Positions 49,501 to 61,983 of a stretch of DNA of 64,000 nucleotides are shown here, piece after piece (the stretch's first letter is position 1; each line of letters starts with the position of its first letter). The stretch spans positions 62,001-126,000 of the forward strand of contig CAJNOJ010000190.1 in assembly GCA_905250025.1 (NCBI GenBank), written 5' to 3'. This DNA is from Adineta ricciae (Eukaryota > Rotifera > Eurotatoria > Adinetida > Adinetidae). Made by a program: the position numbers and the translations under genes. The notes beneath the pieces are model-generated. The model did not search any database and had not been told where the DNA came from. It saw nothing but the letters and a program-made list of their open reading frames with translations.

Positions 49501-50442
49501 GTGCACTGAGAGAAACAAATGAGAGTTGTTTTTAATCAATATTATTGATCTATTCATCGAATTTCCAGGAAAACTGATCTGGATATTATTTTTCTCGGGT
49601 CGAATTGGTTTAATCTCTATTAATGTTTATGAATTTGTTTCTTTTTTTTTATATCGTTTGGTTTCTGTTTATCATCATCGTCGAAACTATTAGACGATTG
49701 GTAACGTTTTTCCCGTAATGATAATAACAACAACAAAGAAAATCATTACTAGCGCGTACTCATGTTGATCAACCTACACACTTGCACTTGCTTTTCCATA
49801 CATCGCGAATTAGCTTAGTCCAATCGATCTATTTTATATCGAATCAAATGAGATATGTAAGCAAAGCCATGTACTACAATTGTCCTTGTATTGCAATGAT
49901 AATAATCTATTCAGAGCATAGATCGATATTTCCAGATGAAGACCTTTGTCCTTTATCTTTTTTCTTTATCGATGATCGATCTCAGTGAAGCAGATTTGTC
50001 ATGGTCAAGGCTGTATAATCCTACGAATTAGTTTCATTTCAACATACCGTTCAGATTTATCATAAGCTTGAAGAACCACGCGTAGATCTTTGGATTTTTT
50101 ATGTTGAGCAGGTTCAGCACTAATCGCTGTACGTTTCATTCGGTGTTGCTTGGTTGGAGTATCGAGGAGAGAGACGCGTGGCGATGAATTGATATTCATA
50201 CTATTATCCAAGCCAACCGATGGAACGAACGTTGGATCATATTTGAGAATTTCTTGTTCAAGTTTAGTAATATAAGCATCTTTTTCTTTGATGATGGATT
50301 CTTTCATGGAAATGACTTCGTCCTTCTTTCGAAGTTGACTTTCGTAATCGGTACGTAGCTTGTTCGTCGTATTTTCAGCATCTTCGAGTTTTTTGACACT
50401 GTCACGCAGCGCCAGCCGCAAATCATGCATTGTTTGGGTCAT
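46574..50442 (-). CDS. cGMP-dependent protein kinase (PKG)
   Basis: Ser/Thr kinase activated by cGMP. Exon 1 (50442-50048) encodes a coiled-coil dimerisation region and the autoinhibitory segment containing ISAEP, followed by DKSER as in PRKG1. After an 856-bp intron, exon 2 (49191-49025) and following exons give two cyclic-nucleotide-binding domains. CNB-A has [18 protein letters not shown], with Thr after Arg favouring cGMP. CNB-B has GDSFGEAAL. The kinase begins [13 protein letters not shown]. Landmarks are the ATP lysine in YSLKQMKK, the catalytic loop [20 protein letters not shown], the activation-loop threonine in [10 protein letters not shown], and [20 protein letters not shown]. The C-terminal tail ends in [11 protein letters not shown], with the stop at 46574. 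About 15 short exons are involved; not every junction was traced base by base. Confidence 0.92.
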
Positions 50443-53072
50443 CGACTTGCCACAATGTTCGACATGTGTAAATGATCAATTATGTGAAGAAGACGAAGAA
50501 GAAGGAGAAAGAGAAGAAGAAAAAGAAGTTTTATGTTCTACTCAGTTTTAGTTAGATTGATGAGATCGCGAAGTCGTTGTGATGCTACTGCTGTTGTTAT
50601 TGTCGCCGCGGCGTCTTGCTTCTTCATATCAACACATTGCCTTACGTCATCAAGCGAACGAATGGTGACGAAGAGAAGACAGAAAAGGAAGTAGGAGAAG
50701 AAGAAGAAGGAGAAGAAAAAAGAAGAAAATCTCCTTCCTATCGTATGTATAAGACTTGCTATCGACGTCATCGGAGCATCATCATCATCATCATCATCGT
50801 GTATTAACTAATTTTTGCGTCCATATATTTTCTTTTCTCTTCTCGTTTCCATTCTTTACGTCTGTATTCCTTCGTTTACATGTATAGATTTGCATCAGAT
50901 GGATGAAAAATACGAGCATATTCCTGATTCTTGGTATCCTGTTCGTTGAGTCTTCTCGTTTTTCTTTTACTTCCTCCTGTGCATATGTCTAGAGAGACGA
51001 TGAAGCAGATAGCAGCGATATATCTATCATAAAGCGTCTCCGGTACAACTACAGGACATCGGAAGCCAAACTAGTTTCTTCTAGCGCTCTAATGTCAACT
51101 ATTTTGTGACATCGAGATGCATAATTGTACGACCTTTTAAATATCCATCAAATAAATCTTTTTGTCAGCTAATAGAATTGTTGAAATTAGAAACCTTTAT
51201 TAAATAGCAACAACATTAGGGATATTTTCAACTGACAACGTCATTTTTCTTCTTTTTGTTTAATTACGAAGGTTTGTTCTCAGAAAAGACTTGTCTTCTG
51301 AATATTAGTCGCGATGTTGAAGATCAGTCACGTCTAGATGATCTATAGAAGATTACGCTGATAACTTCAAAACTAACGAGTCTGATTATCGTGAGACTAA
51401 TCCGAAAAGTAGCATAAAAAGAAGGATATTTCTTTTTGGGATGAGAATAGAAAGCATTTCTATTCTATCAATAGCTTCAAGAGACACATCAATTCGATAA
51501 TAAATTATTTGTATATTATTGCCAAATGACAAAATCTGTTTTCTGTTTAATATAAAAGAATATTTCTTGTTGATACATGATTATGAATGACAACAATTGT
51601 TAGAATTCGTTAGATTCCATTGACGATATGCACTCAGTATCATCTTCTCATCCAGAGTACATTTACAACTGTTTCATTACGTACGGATTGTATCGACGAC
51701 TTTTTGTCAACGTTTGCATGATTTCAGACGAAACACGTGAGTTTATTCTTTTGAATCTAATTTGATCTAACTAATTGACAGAAGTCGTCGAGGAAAAAAA
51801 CAGAAAATAATTATTTTTCTAATTGTTTGTTCACAGGAAAACACTGTGTGTTTCTACGACATTGCACATATCCAGGTCAGCGGATCTTTATCAGCTGCAT
51901 CTACTCGATAGTGAATTGTAACTGCATAACAAATTATCGCGTAACTGATAAAACCCAAGCAGAATCTCTTTTCCTATTGACAAATATTTACATGCATATA
52001 TGTATTTCAATAATCGGCTTGTCACGAGAAGAAAAAAACGAGTTTATCTCCATGATGGATGTGCTCGATTTTCTCAAGTTTGACGACTTTAATAGATGTC
52101 AAGAATAATTATTCAAAGAAAGAAATGAGAAATTATTCCAATTAGTTCATTTTCATCGAGAACTCAACACTTCAAGGGCTCTTTGTCAGAAACCTTATCA
52201 ACTCCTGTCCTACATCGCGTGCTTGAATTTAGACTAGATCCATCTGTAATATGCGAAGATATCTGCCATGATTAATGGCAAGTAAATATGTTGTACAGAC
52301 GAAAATCTATATTAATGTTACCTTGAAATCCAGATGTTTTGCGACATGATTAACTATCGAAAGAAAGTTAACGATGCTCTTTAGTATAGTTATCAAATAA
52401 ACAAGACGGAAAGTTTCGTATGGTAACAGTCTGCATTCACCGGCAAGTTCTTCGTACAATGTGGAAACTCAATCTTGTCGAATTTGATCTATAAGATCAT
52501 CTTGAAAATGAAATTAGGAATACTCCTGTGGTTGAACACTCACTTGTTGACAATCGTGTTATTCAAGTGATATAGATGGAAATGAATTCATAGATACTTG
52601 TCTTTTCTCGATAGGAAATCATGCTTTTCATCTTTGACATAGAGTATCATTCTCAATGTTTAATTTAGAAGCAGTTTTTCCTATGCACAGATATGTAAAC
52701 CATAATGAACGACGAATGTAGACTTGTTTTGTACAGACTTTTCTTCTACTCTCAATTCGCTCCTAGGAAGTTCGATGTGTTCGTCTTTGCTATCTGGTTC
52801 ATGACATACACCGTCTCTCTGGATACAAATAGGAATCGTGTTAAGTATGAATGCAAAGAAAGCAATCCCTTGCCGTCGGCCGATCGAAACTCTGGTTTGT
52901 ATAGTGTCGAGAAATCATACTTGTTTTGCGTACGTCATAGAAAGAGAAAGTATTCCTATCGGTAAAAGGGTGGGCATTTACAGCTATATAATACTCAGGA
53001 GATTTATTTTTTATACTTTCAAAATATAAACAACGTAGCCCAAGAACTTATTTAATTTAAAATCAATCGTTT
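50443..53072. other. Intergenic, no gene seen
   Basis: 2.6 kb. Contains purine-rich runs at 50484-50530 and 50680-50735, and a CAT/ATC microsatellite at 50776-50798. ORFs here (50538-50771, 51827-52108, 52705-52965) are low complexity or begin at TTG. Confidence 0.5.
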
Positions 53073-53984
53073 TTATCTGCAGCCACATTCTTCGACTTGC
53101 ATTCCTCGATGTCGTTTAATAACAAGTTCTCGTCGATCATAATAGAGTAGATCAAGTGGTCGAAGGCGAACAGGCACGCATGAAGGTTGCTGGATAGCAC
53201 TACCTCTCTCATGCAAAAGACTTAATAACATCGCATGATTTGTCGGATAATACGATCGTGATAACGGATTCGGACAATCACCACGGCAAACACCGGCATT
53301 GAATCGTTTGGGTTGGACAACCCACGTACCAAAAGATAATTGATTAAAATCAACAAATAAATCATGTCTTGAACAAGGACCAGTAATTTGCTGTTGTTTA
53401 ACAGATCGTTTCATTCGTCGAGTCGGCGATGGAAGAAGAAATGCACTTGGTGCACGAGAATAGATCACCAGTGATGCTTCTTGAAGATGTCTTCGCAGCC
53501 AGAATTGTCGTCGAATAATAATACTCTGTTGTGTAGAATGGTGAATCAAATAATCTGTAATATCGTAGGAGAGATATTCACTATCTGTGCTGGAGATTAT
53601 CAAAGGACGAATTCGTCTTCTTTGGTACAGCGAATTTCGAATAATTAATCTTAATCTTCTTTGTTTCATGCGCATTGTTAATTTCAAACGAAATTCGATT
53701 AATTTCACTTCTTCGTTCATTTGTAATTTATTTAGACTGACGTTAAATAGTAAAATGGATCGATTTGTTGACAAAGCTGTCAGAGGTACTAATCGTATGG
53801 TGTTGATTGTTTTTAATTTCAATTGAGCATCATCATTCAGCGATAATCCATCAACGAGAGAGTCTTTCTCGCTGATTTTCTTGTACAATTCAATAATCGA
53901 TTGCGTTTGTTGATCATCCAAAGCGTTCATTTGGAGAACACCTTCCAGTAGAACAATAAGAATAACACCGAAGAGAATCTGCAT
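53073..53984 (-). CDS. TGF-beta superfamily ligand lacking the inter-chain cysteine
   Basis: Secreted growth factor of BMP-like type, single exon, 303 residues. It has a signal peptide (MQILFGVILIVLLEGVLQ), a propeptide of about 170 residues, a furin-type site RMKR at residues 190-193, and a mature part of 110 residues. The cystine-knot pattern is visible: GPCSRHDLFVDF, GTWVVQPKRFNAGVCRGDCP, NHAMLLSLLHE, PSCVPVRL, VEECGCR at the very end. Where most ligands have PCC.P, this one has PSCVP, so the cysteine that links the two chains is Ser and only six mature cysteines remain. The same loss is known in GDF9, BMP15 and GDF3, which dimerise non-covalently. Subfamily cannot be fixed by eye, but the core looks BMP/GDF-like. 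Confidence 0.9.
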   Translation of the reverse strand: MQILFGVILIVLLEGVLQMNALDDQQTQSIIELYKKISEKDSLVDGLSLNDDAQLKLKTINTIRLVPLTALSTNRSILLFNVSLNKLQMNEEVKLIEFRLKLTMRMKQRRLRLIIRNSLYQRRRIRPLIISSTDSEYLSYDITDYLIHHSTQQSIIIRRQFWLRRHLQEASLVIYSRAPSAFLLPSPTRRMKRSVKQQQITGPCSRHDLFVDFNQLSFGTWVVQPKRFNAGVCRGDCPNPLSRSYYPTNHAMLLSLLHERGSAIQQPSCVPVRLRPLDLLYYDRRELVIKRHRGMQVEECGCR

Positions 53985-54399
53985 GGTTTGCTATTATTGT
54001 TTCTTTTTTACAAGAAAAAGATGAATATCCTCGAACATTTATAGTCTTCATCGAATCAGACCACCCCATACAACAAGGAAAGTCAATCGATTGATAACAT
54101 GTATACATAATGGCCACCTCGATTGGAAAGCAAGATAAGAAGCATACAATCTCGTTTGAAAGCAAATCGAGGTGGCCTAGTTGGGAAAAGAAGTCAACTG
54201 AAGTTCATGTTTTTATTTCGATTAAAATGTTGAATCACAAAAAAGAGATAAATCTAGATGCATGCTAGTAGTATGTGAGTTAGCGTAAGACTTGTATTCA
54301 TTTTGCGAAATCAAATAGAAGATTTAACTAGAACAAAGACAAATACAGTTTGTTCATTCTTATAAGAAGTACTTACCCTTCGATAGGAATCAATTTATT
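53985..54399. other. Intergenic spacer
   Basis: Upstream flank of the TGF-beta ligand and 3' flank of the bleomycin hydrolase gene. The ORF at 53914-54165 overlaps the ligand's 5' end in another frame and is not supported. Confidence 0.4.
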
Positions 54400-56697
54400 T
54401 TATTGCTCAGTTACTTGGTCATGCTAAATCGAAGAAAGTGAGCCAAATTCAGTGTGAGAATTTCACTTACAGAGCATGCTAAAGCACCCATAGGATCCCA
54501 GGCTTTTAAAGCAATTGGTTCTTGATCCATGACGTCAATCACATCTTTTGAAAGATACTTTTTATCGACAACCACTTCGTATAAATATTCATTAAACCAA
54601 TCATCACTCATGACAAGATAACCTTTATCGGCTTTATCATCGCCATGGGAATTTTCTACACGATATCGAATAAATTGCAAACCATTTGGCTGAGTACTTT
54701 CATCATCCGACGTTTTCATTTTATCCTGTTGATCATTTGCAGAACGTTTTTCAACATGCACACCCGTAAATACCATGGCATGTGTCATCAATGATTCTCC
54801 ATATTCTAATCGTGATGCTTTGTTTTGACAAGGAAACCGCAAGTCAAAATAAAGTTCAGTATCGAAAATCTTCATATCAAGTATGCCATATTTGGCATGC
54901 ATGTGTTTACCAAAGTCTACACCGAACCAAACGGCCTATTGACAAAGTAAAATGAGATTTGTCGCTCTTTATCATGCAGAAAGTCTTTTACTTCATCGGC
55001 AGCAATCGAATCGTATACGGCTTGTTTGAGAACTCGAAGCGGCTGATTATTGTAGCGAGTTTTTTCACCGCCGACAATATTTCCAAGATATTCAACTGTA
55101 TATAAACGACCATAAGCATGGGATACTCGAGGATCGTGAACAAGACAGATCTAGCGTGAGAAAAAGCGCACTTGACTACAGAGAACGTTCGGTAAGAACT
55201 ACTTTATTGTCAATATTGTAGATCGGCTTGATAATTTGTTGATAGAAATCAACTGGACTAATAGGACCGATTTTTTGGTATTGTTTCGATGAATCATAAT
55301 ATTCAAATGTGAATTGTTCCGGTGGTGATCCCAAGCATACAGTAACAATTCGATGAACCTAAGCAAAAGTCAGAATTTTGCTCGTCATCGAACATTGCAT
55401 GAAAAATGTTTTACTTCTTTCATCATTTCGGCTTCTCGTGCAATTATATCACTTTCTTTGACACCATCTTCTTCAAATGCTTCGAAGATTTCCTGAGCAT
55501 ATGCACGTAACTAGAGCAGGAAGAAATTAGCGAATAAGTAAATGCTCTTGCCGAAAGAATTACTTTAGTTCGAAGAAATTTATTCATAAGAGCTGCTGCT
55601 TCTGATGAAGAACTTTCTGGAAAAGAACTTTTTGGTACAACACCATATTTGTTTATCAAATTCACCAGCATATCCCATTGACCTAAACAAACAAAGCTAG
55701 AGAAATGCTCATCACGAACGCGATTCGATTTACCTCCGTCAATGAGTAATTCTCTCAAAAGATACTGCACAAGTCGACCGTGAACTGGCTCTTTCTTTTT
55801 AGCCAAGTCGATCATTGTCATGAGAAAATAATGGCATCGTTCAATCTATGTAATAAATTTGATATCGATGATCGGAACGAGATTGACACACACACACACA
55901 TACTTTATCAAAATAAAATAGATAGTTCTGACTTAATTCAAGTTCAGAGATTTTCAATGTTTTCATTAACTGGATACGAATGACATTCAAACAAGCGAAC
56001 ATCCAACAACGGCCTGATGCTCTTTGATTTGTCACCGGCCGACCTTCGATTGATAACTAAAACAATATCGAAGTAGAATTTCGTCTGATTCGACTCTTAA
56101 CGAAATCGTCAAATTGAAATTCATTCAAGAGGAATGTCATAATTTTCCACCAAAGAAATTTTAGACTAACAAAATTACGTATCGCGTGTTCGAGTAAGAA
56201 GGCTTGTATTTTCTCTGGAGAAATCTTATATATCCATTTGAAGAGGAACTTGTAAATATAAACAAATGTGCAGCGTCGGATTTCTTTTTGGAAATAAACG
56301 AACGCGTGGGGAAAACACACGAAAATGCAAGTTTCTTATTTCCATCAACACTCAATGACTTTCCATGCTATAGTACTTCTCTCGCTCAGACTGGGCCGGA
56401 TCTTTTTCATTCAACATTCTTCTGCTTAATATTTAGCATTGTTTACTTTCGTATTGAAAATATGCATTGACGAAAAACGTGTTTTCCGATCGACAATAAC
56501 ATCAGTGAGTGATTGTTGACAACACGCTGATTGAGCAAGACGATTATTCTTATCTTGTCGATAATTTTCATGCAGGGTTTTTAATTGTTCATATGATAAA
56601 ATAGCTAAACATAGACCGGAAAAAAGCATCTCAATAACATGTCTGGATAGTGAGTAGGAAAAATCAAGTTTCTACCTTCAGTTTTATCTTCCGTCAT
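54400..56697 (-). CDS. BLMH: Bleomycin hydrolase (C1B cysteine aminopeptidase)
   Basis: Cytosolic papain-like aminopeptidase that in other species forms a hexamer. The first exon is short (56697-56676, MTEDKTE) and the last is tiny (HDQVTEQ, stop at 54400); I count about eight exons. The catalytic triad is visible: Cys in TNQRASGRCWMFACLNVIR, His in YGESLMTHAMVFTGV, and Asn in RVENSHGDD. Family blocks also present are LSQNYLFYFDK, HGRLVQYLL, GQWDMLVNLINKYGVVPKSS, the AVWFGVDFGKH segment, GYLVMSDDWFNEYLYEVVVD and EPIALKAWDPMGALA. The Trp that normally follows the catalytic Asn (VENSWG) is His here. The C-terminus extends a few residues beyond ...MGALA, which would affect the self-trimming tail described in this family. 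Confidence 0.93.
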
Positions 56698-58244
56698 CGT
56701 TATCGTCGTTGATCGCTCTTCTCAATTAAAACAAATAAACAGCTGATCGAAATCTTCGATTCGGTCGACACCTCTACCAATGAGAAAAAAGCCAGCGCTA
56801 GTATCGCCACTGATTTTCTTTTGAATTGCACGTATCGGATTTGACACTTAAAGATGTTGATCATGGAATGAATGGTGGTAATAGTCGTGAGGAGAAATTA
56901 TTCTTATTTTTTTTTCCTTCATCGCTAAAAACCAAATCGTTACATCACAGACTGTATGTATTTTTCTTCTTCTTCTTTTTCGTCTTCATCCGTATAAGAA
57001 AAGTAAACTGAAATATCAATGAGGAGAACATAAAAAAGAATAGACGAAAAAGAGCGACGGCAAGTAAATACTGATTTTCGAAGTTGGAGTTGTAATTTGT
57101 ACATTTAAATTTTTGTTTTGTTTTTTCTTTGTTATTATTGACCTTTAGGTCTATCTTCTCTTTTTTTTTCTTTTCTTCTGTCCATTCACTTTTCAGTCTC
57201 GTAAAAACGAAACACACATCGAGCGTTTCAAATTTCGGCTCTATTCGCCTCTACTCAGACAGACAGACAGAACGAAAACGATGAACAATATATACACACA
57301 TACATATATGTGTGTATTTATATGTAGATGAAGAGAATTGGGTGGAGTAGAGAAGAGAGAGAGAGAGAAAAAAGAACACGATGCACACACACACAGTAGA
57401 GGTTCATCGTTTACTCTCGTCTGACCATTAGTAGTGTTACTACTACAACTACTGCATACACCAATCTAATCGAACAAAATATTCGTGTTGTCCGTTCGTC
57501 GCCGTTTTTCTTCTTCTCTTTTTTTCTTTTAATTTAATGATACATTGTCCTTGTTATACAGTCTTTATGTTGATAGATTTCGGCATATGGTTGCTCGTAT
57601 CAGCGATGTATCCTGCTGAAAAAAACGAAGAAAGCAAAAAACAACTAATTCTCGCGCTGTGATAGTTATTAATCTCGGTTTTTTTTCATGTTGGTAACAA
57701 CATCATGAAATACATGCGTTTGTATTCTCTTTTACGCTATATCTCCTTGCTTTCTTCCGTCCAAAAGCAAGTATGTCAACGAAACCGACCGTACGCGTAT
57801 AGATGTATATTTAACGAACATGCTACTCGATAGATTTAATTTGTGTTTCGTAAATAGACTGTCTTAGTTGTGATACGAATCAGCTGCTTATGTGTTAGAA
57901 AAAGAACCTTTATATACATCTATTTAATAATGAACCTTGCAGGACGAGGTTCATCAAAATTGATTGATGACAATCGTCGTAGGCATGATAGAACTACTAC
58001 TGTATGTCCTCTATCCAACACNTTTGTTTGTTTATAGTCGTTTCCTTCTTCATATTTGATTTACTCTTTGACGCGTTAGATAAGGCATTTTTTTGTTCAT
58101 CAAAAACATCAAAATCCATAATGCGTGTGTGAAACAAGCAAAACAAATAATACAGAATAATAACAAAGTTCTTCATTTTCTGTGATTATGAAACTATGAA
58201 TAAAAGCGATGAAGACAATGAGAGCATATTCGTTCTTTCAGATC
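56698..58244. other. Intergenic, simple repeats
   Basis: No supported gene. Contains a CA/TA/TG-rich area at 57290-57320, a GA run at 57353-57368, a CA run near 57383-57395, poly-T runs, and one ambiguous base at 58022. ORFs here are low complexity. Confidence 0.45.
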
Positions 58245-58612
58245 ATGGTATTTACGTTTGCAAGGCGAATCTCTGCGAATATACAGCGCAGAATTCAACG
58301 TGCATTGCTAGTTGAACCAGAAAAAACACCACAACGAATCGCCGTTGCCATGGCATCGATTGTATTGCTGTCGATTGTAATTACATATAATGTTCTTTTC
58401 GAAAGAGAAAAACGAAAAAAAGGTTGTTGTTCGCTTGAGTCATATCGGATCGATTGTCCAGTCTGTTTCTTTTAGATATTCAACCGCCGACAGCCATGGA
58501 TTTGTATCGTCAACGCAATGCCAAAGAAAAACTTGAACGTTTGGAATTACAGCGAAATATTTCGAAAATTTATAGAAATACGAATACTCCGACAACAAGC
58601 AAAGATTTGTGA
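58245..58612 (+). CDS. Small single-pass membrane protein, possibly mitochondrial
   Basis: Two exons, 58245-58422 and 58476-58612, give 104 residues. The ATG at 58245 is chosen because a CTTTCAG acceptor sits 3 bases before it; an in-frame ATG at 58209 upstream would then be outside the mature message. The N-terminus MVFTFARRISANIQRRIQRA is basic and amphipathic like a mitochondrial presequence. A hydrophobic segment (IAVAMASIVLLSIVITYNVL) follows, then a charged helix (MDLYRQRNAKEKLERLELQR) and a polar end. I do not recognise the family. The splice keeps frame and the helix is compositionally protein-like. Confidence 0.55.
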
Positions 58613-59303
58613 TCGAGGGCGTTTTCTGTAATTTAAAAAGAAAAGAAATCTACCTAAACAAACATGTCTGACTAATGATGGTATTTCGAATGTAGTAAAG
58701 AGAACTAACGATGGATGAGACAGTTGACATCATCGGTTGATTGAGCAATTTCGTATCAATTGTAGACGAGACATATTATATTATGATATATTTTGTATGC
58801 GACAAGAGCATGCGTCTTTATATCAAGCAATAAAATAAACTTCACATCAATATTTGACAGTTATTACGTCAATTGAAAAGATTCGACAAGTCTAGGATGA
58901 CGCATATAACGTTATCACTATGGAACCGTTTGATTTTATAGATTGACAAGCCCTTGATTGGTTTCGTAATCTGCTTATCAGCGAAAATTTAGTTGTTTTT
59001 ATAAGTAGAGTATTTTAACCCTGAGAAAAATTGTTTTTAGAGAAAAAAGTGCATGTTCCGAAGAATTACTTTGGTTACGGTTACAAAAACCTATTCACGT
59101 TTTCTTTTTCTTCTAGTCTGATATAAACGGTAGGAATTCAGTTTTCCGTTCTTTTTTTCTCGTCGTTATTATCGACGAGAAGGAAGATCAAACTTTCTCT
59201 CTGTGTCAACAAATGACACAAACAAAAAAAAATGACGACAAGAGAAGAAATTCTTTAACAGAGTTATTTGAAGAAGAAAAAATCTTATTCTAGATATTAT
59301 ATC
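58613..59303. other. Intergenic, no gene seen
   Basis: A/T-rich spacer with an AATAAA-type signal near 58829-58835 (CAATAAAATAAAC) suitable for the preceding gene. Confidence 0.45.
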
Positions 59304-59804
59304 ATGACTAAACTTACAGCAAGCCAAGAACGAGAATTGCACGACGCTTTTGATCTCTTTGATAGTGGTATGTATTGTTGTGAGATGTCAGAAGAGTGAA
59401 TAAAAGTTTGAATTTCGAAATATTTAGATCGTTCAGGAAGAATTTCGAGAAATGAGCTGAAAAAAGTATTGCACGCGTTAAACATCAAAGCAAACGAGAA
59501 GGAATTATCTCAGTTAATGGCACAAATGGATGCAGATGGAAGTGGAGAAATTGATTTTGACGAATTTAAAAAAGTCATGGCTGGTTCGTTCTTTAAAAAG
59601 TATTCTAAACAAGAACTAATGAGTGCATTTAAAAAATTCGATGCCGATGGAAATGGATACATATCCACAAAGGAATTATCGGATATTCTATCTCGTATGG
59701 GTCGACATTTAAGTCGAAGTGATGTCGAAGCAATGGTTAAATCGTTAGATACAAGCGGAGATGGTAGAATCTCGTTCGATGAATTCTGTAACTTATTTGA
59801 TTAA
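59304..59804 (+). CDS. Calmodulin-like four-EF-hand protein
   Basis: Calcium-binding regulator, exons 59304-59367 and 59428-59804, 146 residues (calmodulin 149). All four loops keep the calcium-coordinating pattern: DSDRSGRISRNE, DADGSGEIDFDE, DADGNGYISTKE and DTSGDGRISFDE. The start MTKLTASQERELHDAFDLFD resembles calmodulin/centrin. The linker MAGSFFKKYSKQELMSAFKK differs from true calmodulin, so this is a calmodulin-like protein rather than calmodulin itself. The first intron splits the first EF loop, as in many calmodulin-family genes. A TTATTCTAG acceptor-like sequence ends 10 bases before the ATG. Confidence 0.93.
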
Positions 59805-59969
59805 TTCAACAAGTTACATGTCAATTGACTTTTTCGTATTTCGTTCTTTAATGTTCTTTTCGTTTTTTTCGAGCTTTTGCAAATAGAACAAAAGAAAAAC
59901 AAAGTGTCATAAGTATGTCATCGTTTTAAAGAGTAGAATGGACGTTTATGTTAGTAAGTTTAGGTCACT

Positions 59970-61072
59970 TTATTTTCCTGATAGAGCTGAAATGCTATTT
60001 TGAATCCATGGAAGATAATAGCTAACACGAGCATATACACCTGGTTTATTCACTTTAGCACATTCGTCACCGAAACTGACCACACCGCTGACAGTCCATT
60101 GACCATTCGCTTCCGACATGAGTGGACCGCCCGAATCTCCTTGACAGGAGTCTCGGCTATATTGATAATTACCAGCACATAGTTGCTTATTTGTATCATA
60201 ATATGGATAGACATGTTTGCACACATCCATAATAACAATACTGGCTTGACGAAGAGAGTCAGGTGACACACCTTCGTATCTTGTTGTGCCCCAACCAGCT
60301 GAAAGAGAATGGGATGAAACTCTCTACAAAGTTCAAATCTACATACCAATCACAACATTATCATTGACAGCAGGTTGCTTTCCGGAAAGACATGCAACGT
60401 TAACATAACTATTGAGTGTCACAGGCGAAGCTAAACGTATGATGGCAATATCATTTTGGTTTGTCACATCACTGTAAGCAGGGTGATTGACAAGTTTAGA
60501 AATTTGTCTGCGTTGTACTCCAGCTGCATCCGTTTTGCTTCGTGCATGAAGACCAGCTACAACAGTTAAATCTGAATTAAACCATGATTGATCTTGAAGA
60601 CAGTGAGCAGCAGTCAAGACGTGATATGCATCCTAGAATCGACTCATACTATGCAAACGGGTTTCGATTCTTTTGTATGATTTACTATCAAAGTGCCACC
60701 ACAGAAATGATTGCCACGATATTGAAGAGAAACAAGCCAAGGCCATGAATGTGGCTTTGCTTCTTGTCCACCGACAATACGGGATTGTAATGGAGCAACA
60801 GCTTGGCGGCCACAGCCAGCAGGTACTGGTCCAATGGGTGCTGTCGTCCCGCCATTATATGTGCAACAAAAACGAATGATGTACACACTGTTATATACAT
60901 CCAATTCGTAACCCACACTGCTAGCACATTTCGTTGTTTCAACTTGAATTTCCGAGCCAGACATGTATTGCCATGCGCTACAGATCTTACCGTTCTCGAT
61001 ATGCTCTAGCGTTATTCCGTTAGCTGCAGCTGCACAAGCAGCAAGCACAATCGTAATACCAACGGCCAACAT
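59970..61072 (-). CDS. Secreted trypsin-like serine protease
   Basis: S1-family endopeptidase. Exons 61072-60686, 60632-60347 and 60298-59970, 333 residues. The start is the ATG reading [19 protein letters not shown], a signal peptide; the frame upstream opens only at TTG. A cysteine-containing N-terminal domain of about 80 residues ([21 protein letters not shown]) precedes the activation site [16 protein letters not shown]. The catalytic triad is present: His in LTAAHC, Asp in QNDIAIIRL, Ser in [10 protein letters not shown]. The residue six before the catalytic Ser is Asp, giving trypsin-like specificity for Lys/Arg. [13 protein letters not shown] is the usual C-terminal helix region. The N-terminal domain is not one I can name. 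Confidence 0.93.
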
Positions 61073-61983
61073 AGTTCTGTTGTAGGAAGGAATGATTTGC
61101 AATATATAAAAACATAGACTCTTATAAAGAGATTACTGACATGGACTTTTATTAATGGAATCGTTTATCAGATTCGGTCTTTTGCAAATAAAACACATAG
61201 TGAAAAATTAAAGCCTTTCGAAACTAATTTTCTTGGTACTAATTTCATAGACTAATCTGTGTAATGTGTTTGCAATGATGGTAGCGTCATTCCCCGAAAA
61301 CATTCTAAATGGAAAACAGTATGACGTTCTTCTGGTATCAAAAAGATTTAAAATATCAAGTTTCTTATTTCATTCGAACGAAAACAGTGATCATTTGTGC
61401 AATTGCAATCGACTTTCTTCCAAAAAAGATTCTGGATGAAATTGGTTGCACTATTTCTTATCCTCGCACTATCTTGACTGATAACAACTGCCCTGTCATC
61501 ATTCCTAAAAATACTTCACTCATATTCAAAAGTATTTGATATATACCCATTCCTCAACGAATAGGCGTGACATCTAGCGTCATCTATATGATTATCACGA
61601 AAAACGAATTGATTTAATTTATACAGAAAACTTAATGAATAGTCATTGTTTTAGTAAATTATTTATTCTCAGCTAGTTATTCGAGTAAATTTTTTTCTAA
61701 GTGAAATATCAAAAATAAGGTACAGTCACTCGCCAATGGATGAATTTCATTTTATTCAATTTATCGCTGCCCATCCATATTATTTACTTATTTATTTTTC
61801 CATTCTTATTCACTTTNNNNNNNNNNNNNNNNNNNNNNNNNNNNNNNNNNNNNNNNNNNNNNNNNNNNNNNTTTCTATTTCGTTAAAAGAAATAAAAAAC
61901 CGACTAGAAGATCTTAAATAACAAGAAGATGAAAATTTTCCTTTGTTTTTATAGATATGATCAGACATACTTGAGTTACTATC
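61073..61983. other. Intergenic with assembly gap
   Basis: No gene seen. The 55 Ns at 61817-61871 mark a gap; A/T-rich sequence on both sides. Confidence 0.5.
61817..61871. other. Assembly gap (55 N)
   Basis: Run of 55 undetermined bases upstream of SYS1; its true length may differ. Confidence 0.95.

Noticed and set aside
10500-50442. Opsins, soluble cyclase and PKG as a clustered phototransduction system
   Set aside because: They lie on both strands, are separated by unrelated genes and share no visible regulatory element; proximity alone does not support a joint system.
50776-50798. CAT repeat considered as a CRISPR-like or telomeric array
   Set aside because: A simple trinucleotide microsatellite; no spaced repeats and no bdelloid-type telomere repeat.
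51827-52108. Cys-containing ORF of 93 residues
   Set aside because: Starts at TTG, no domain, A/T-rich intergenic context.
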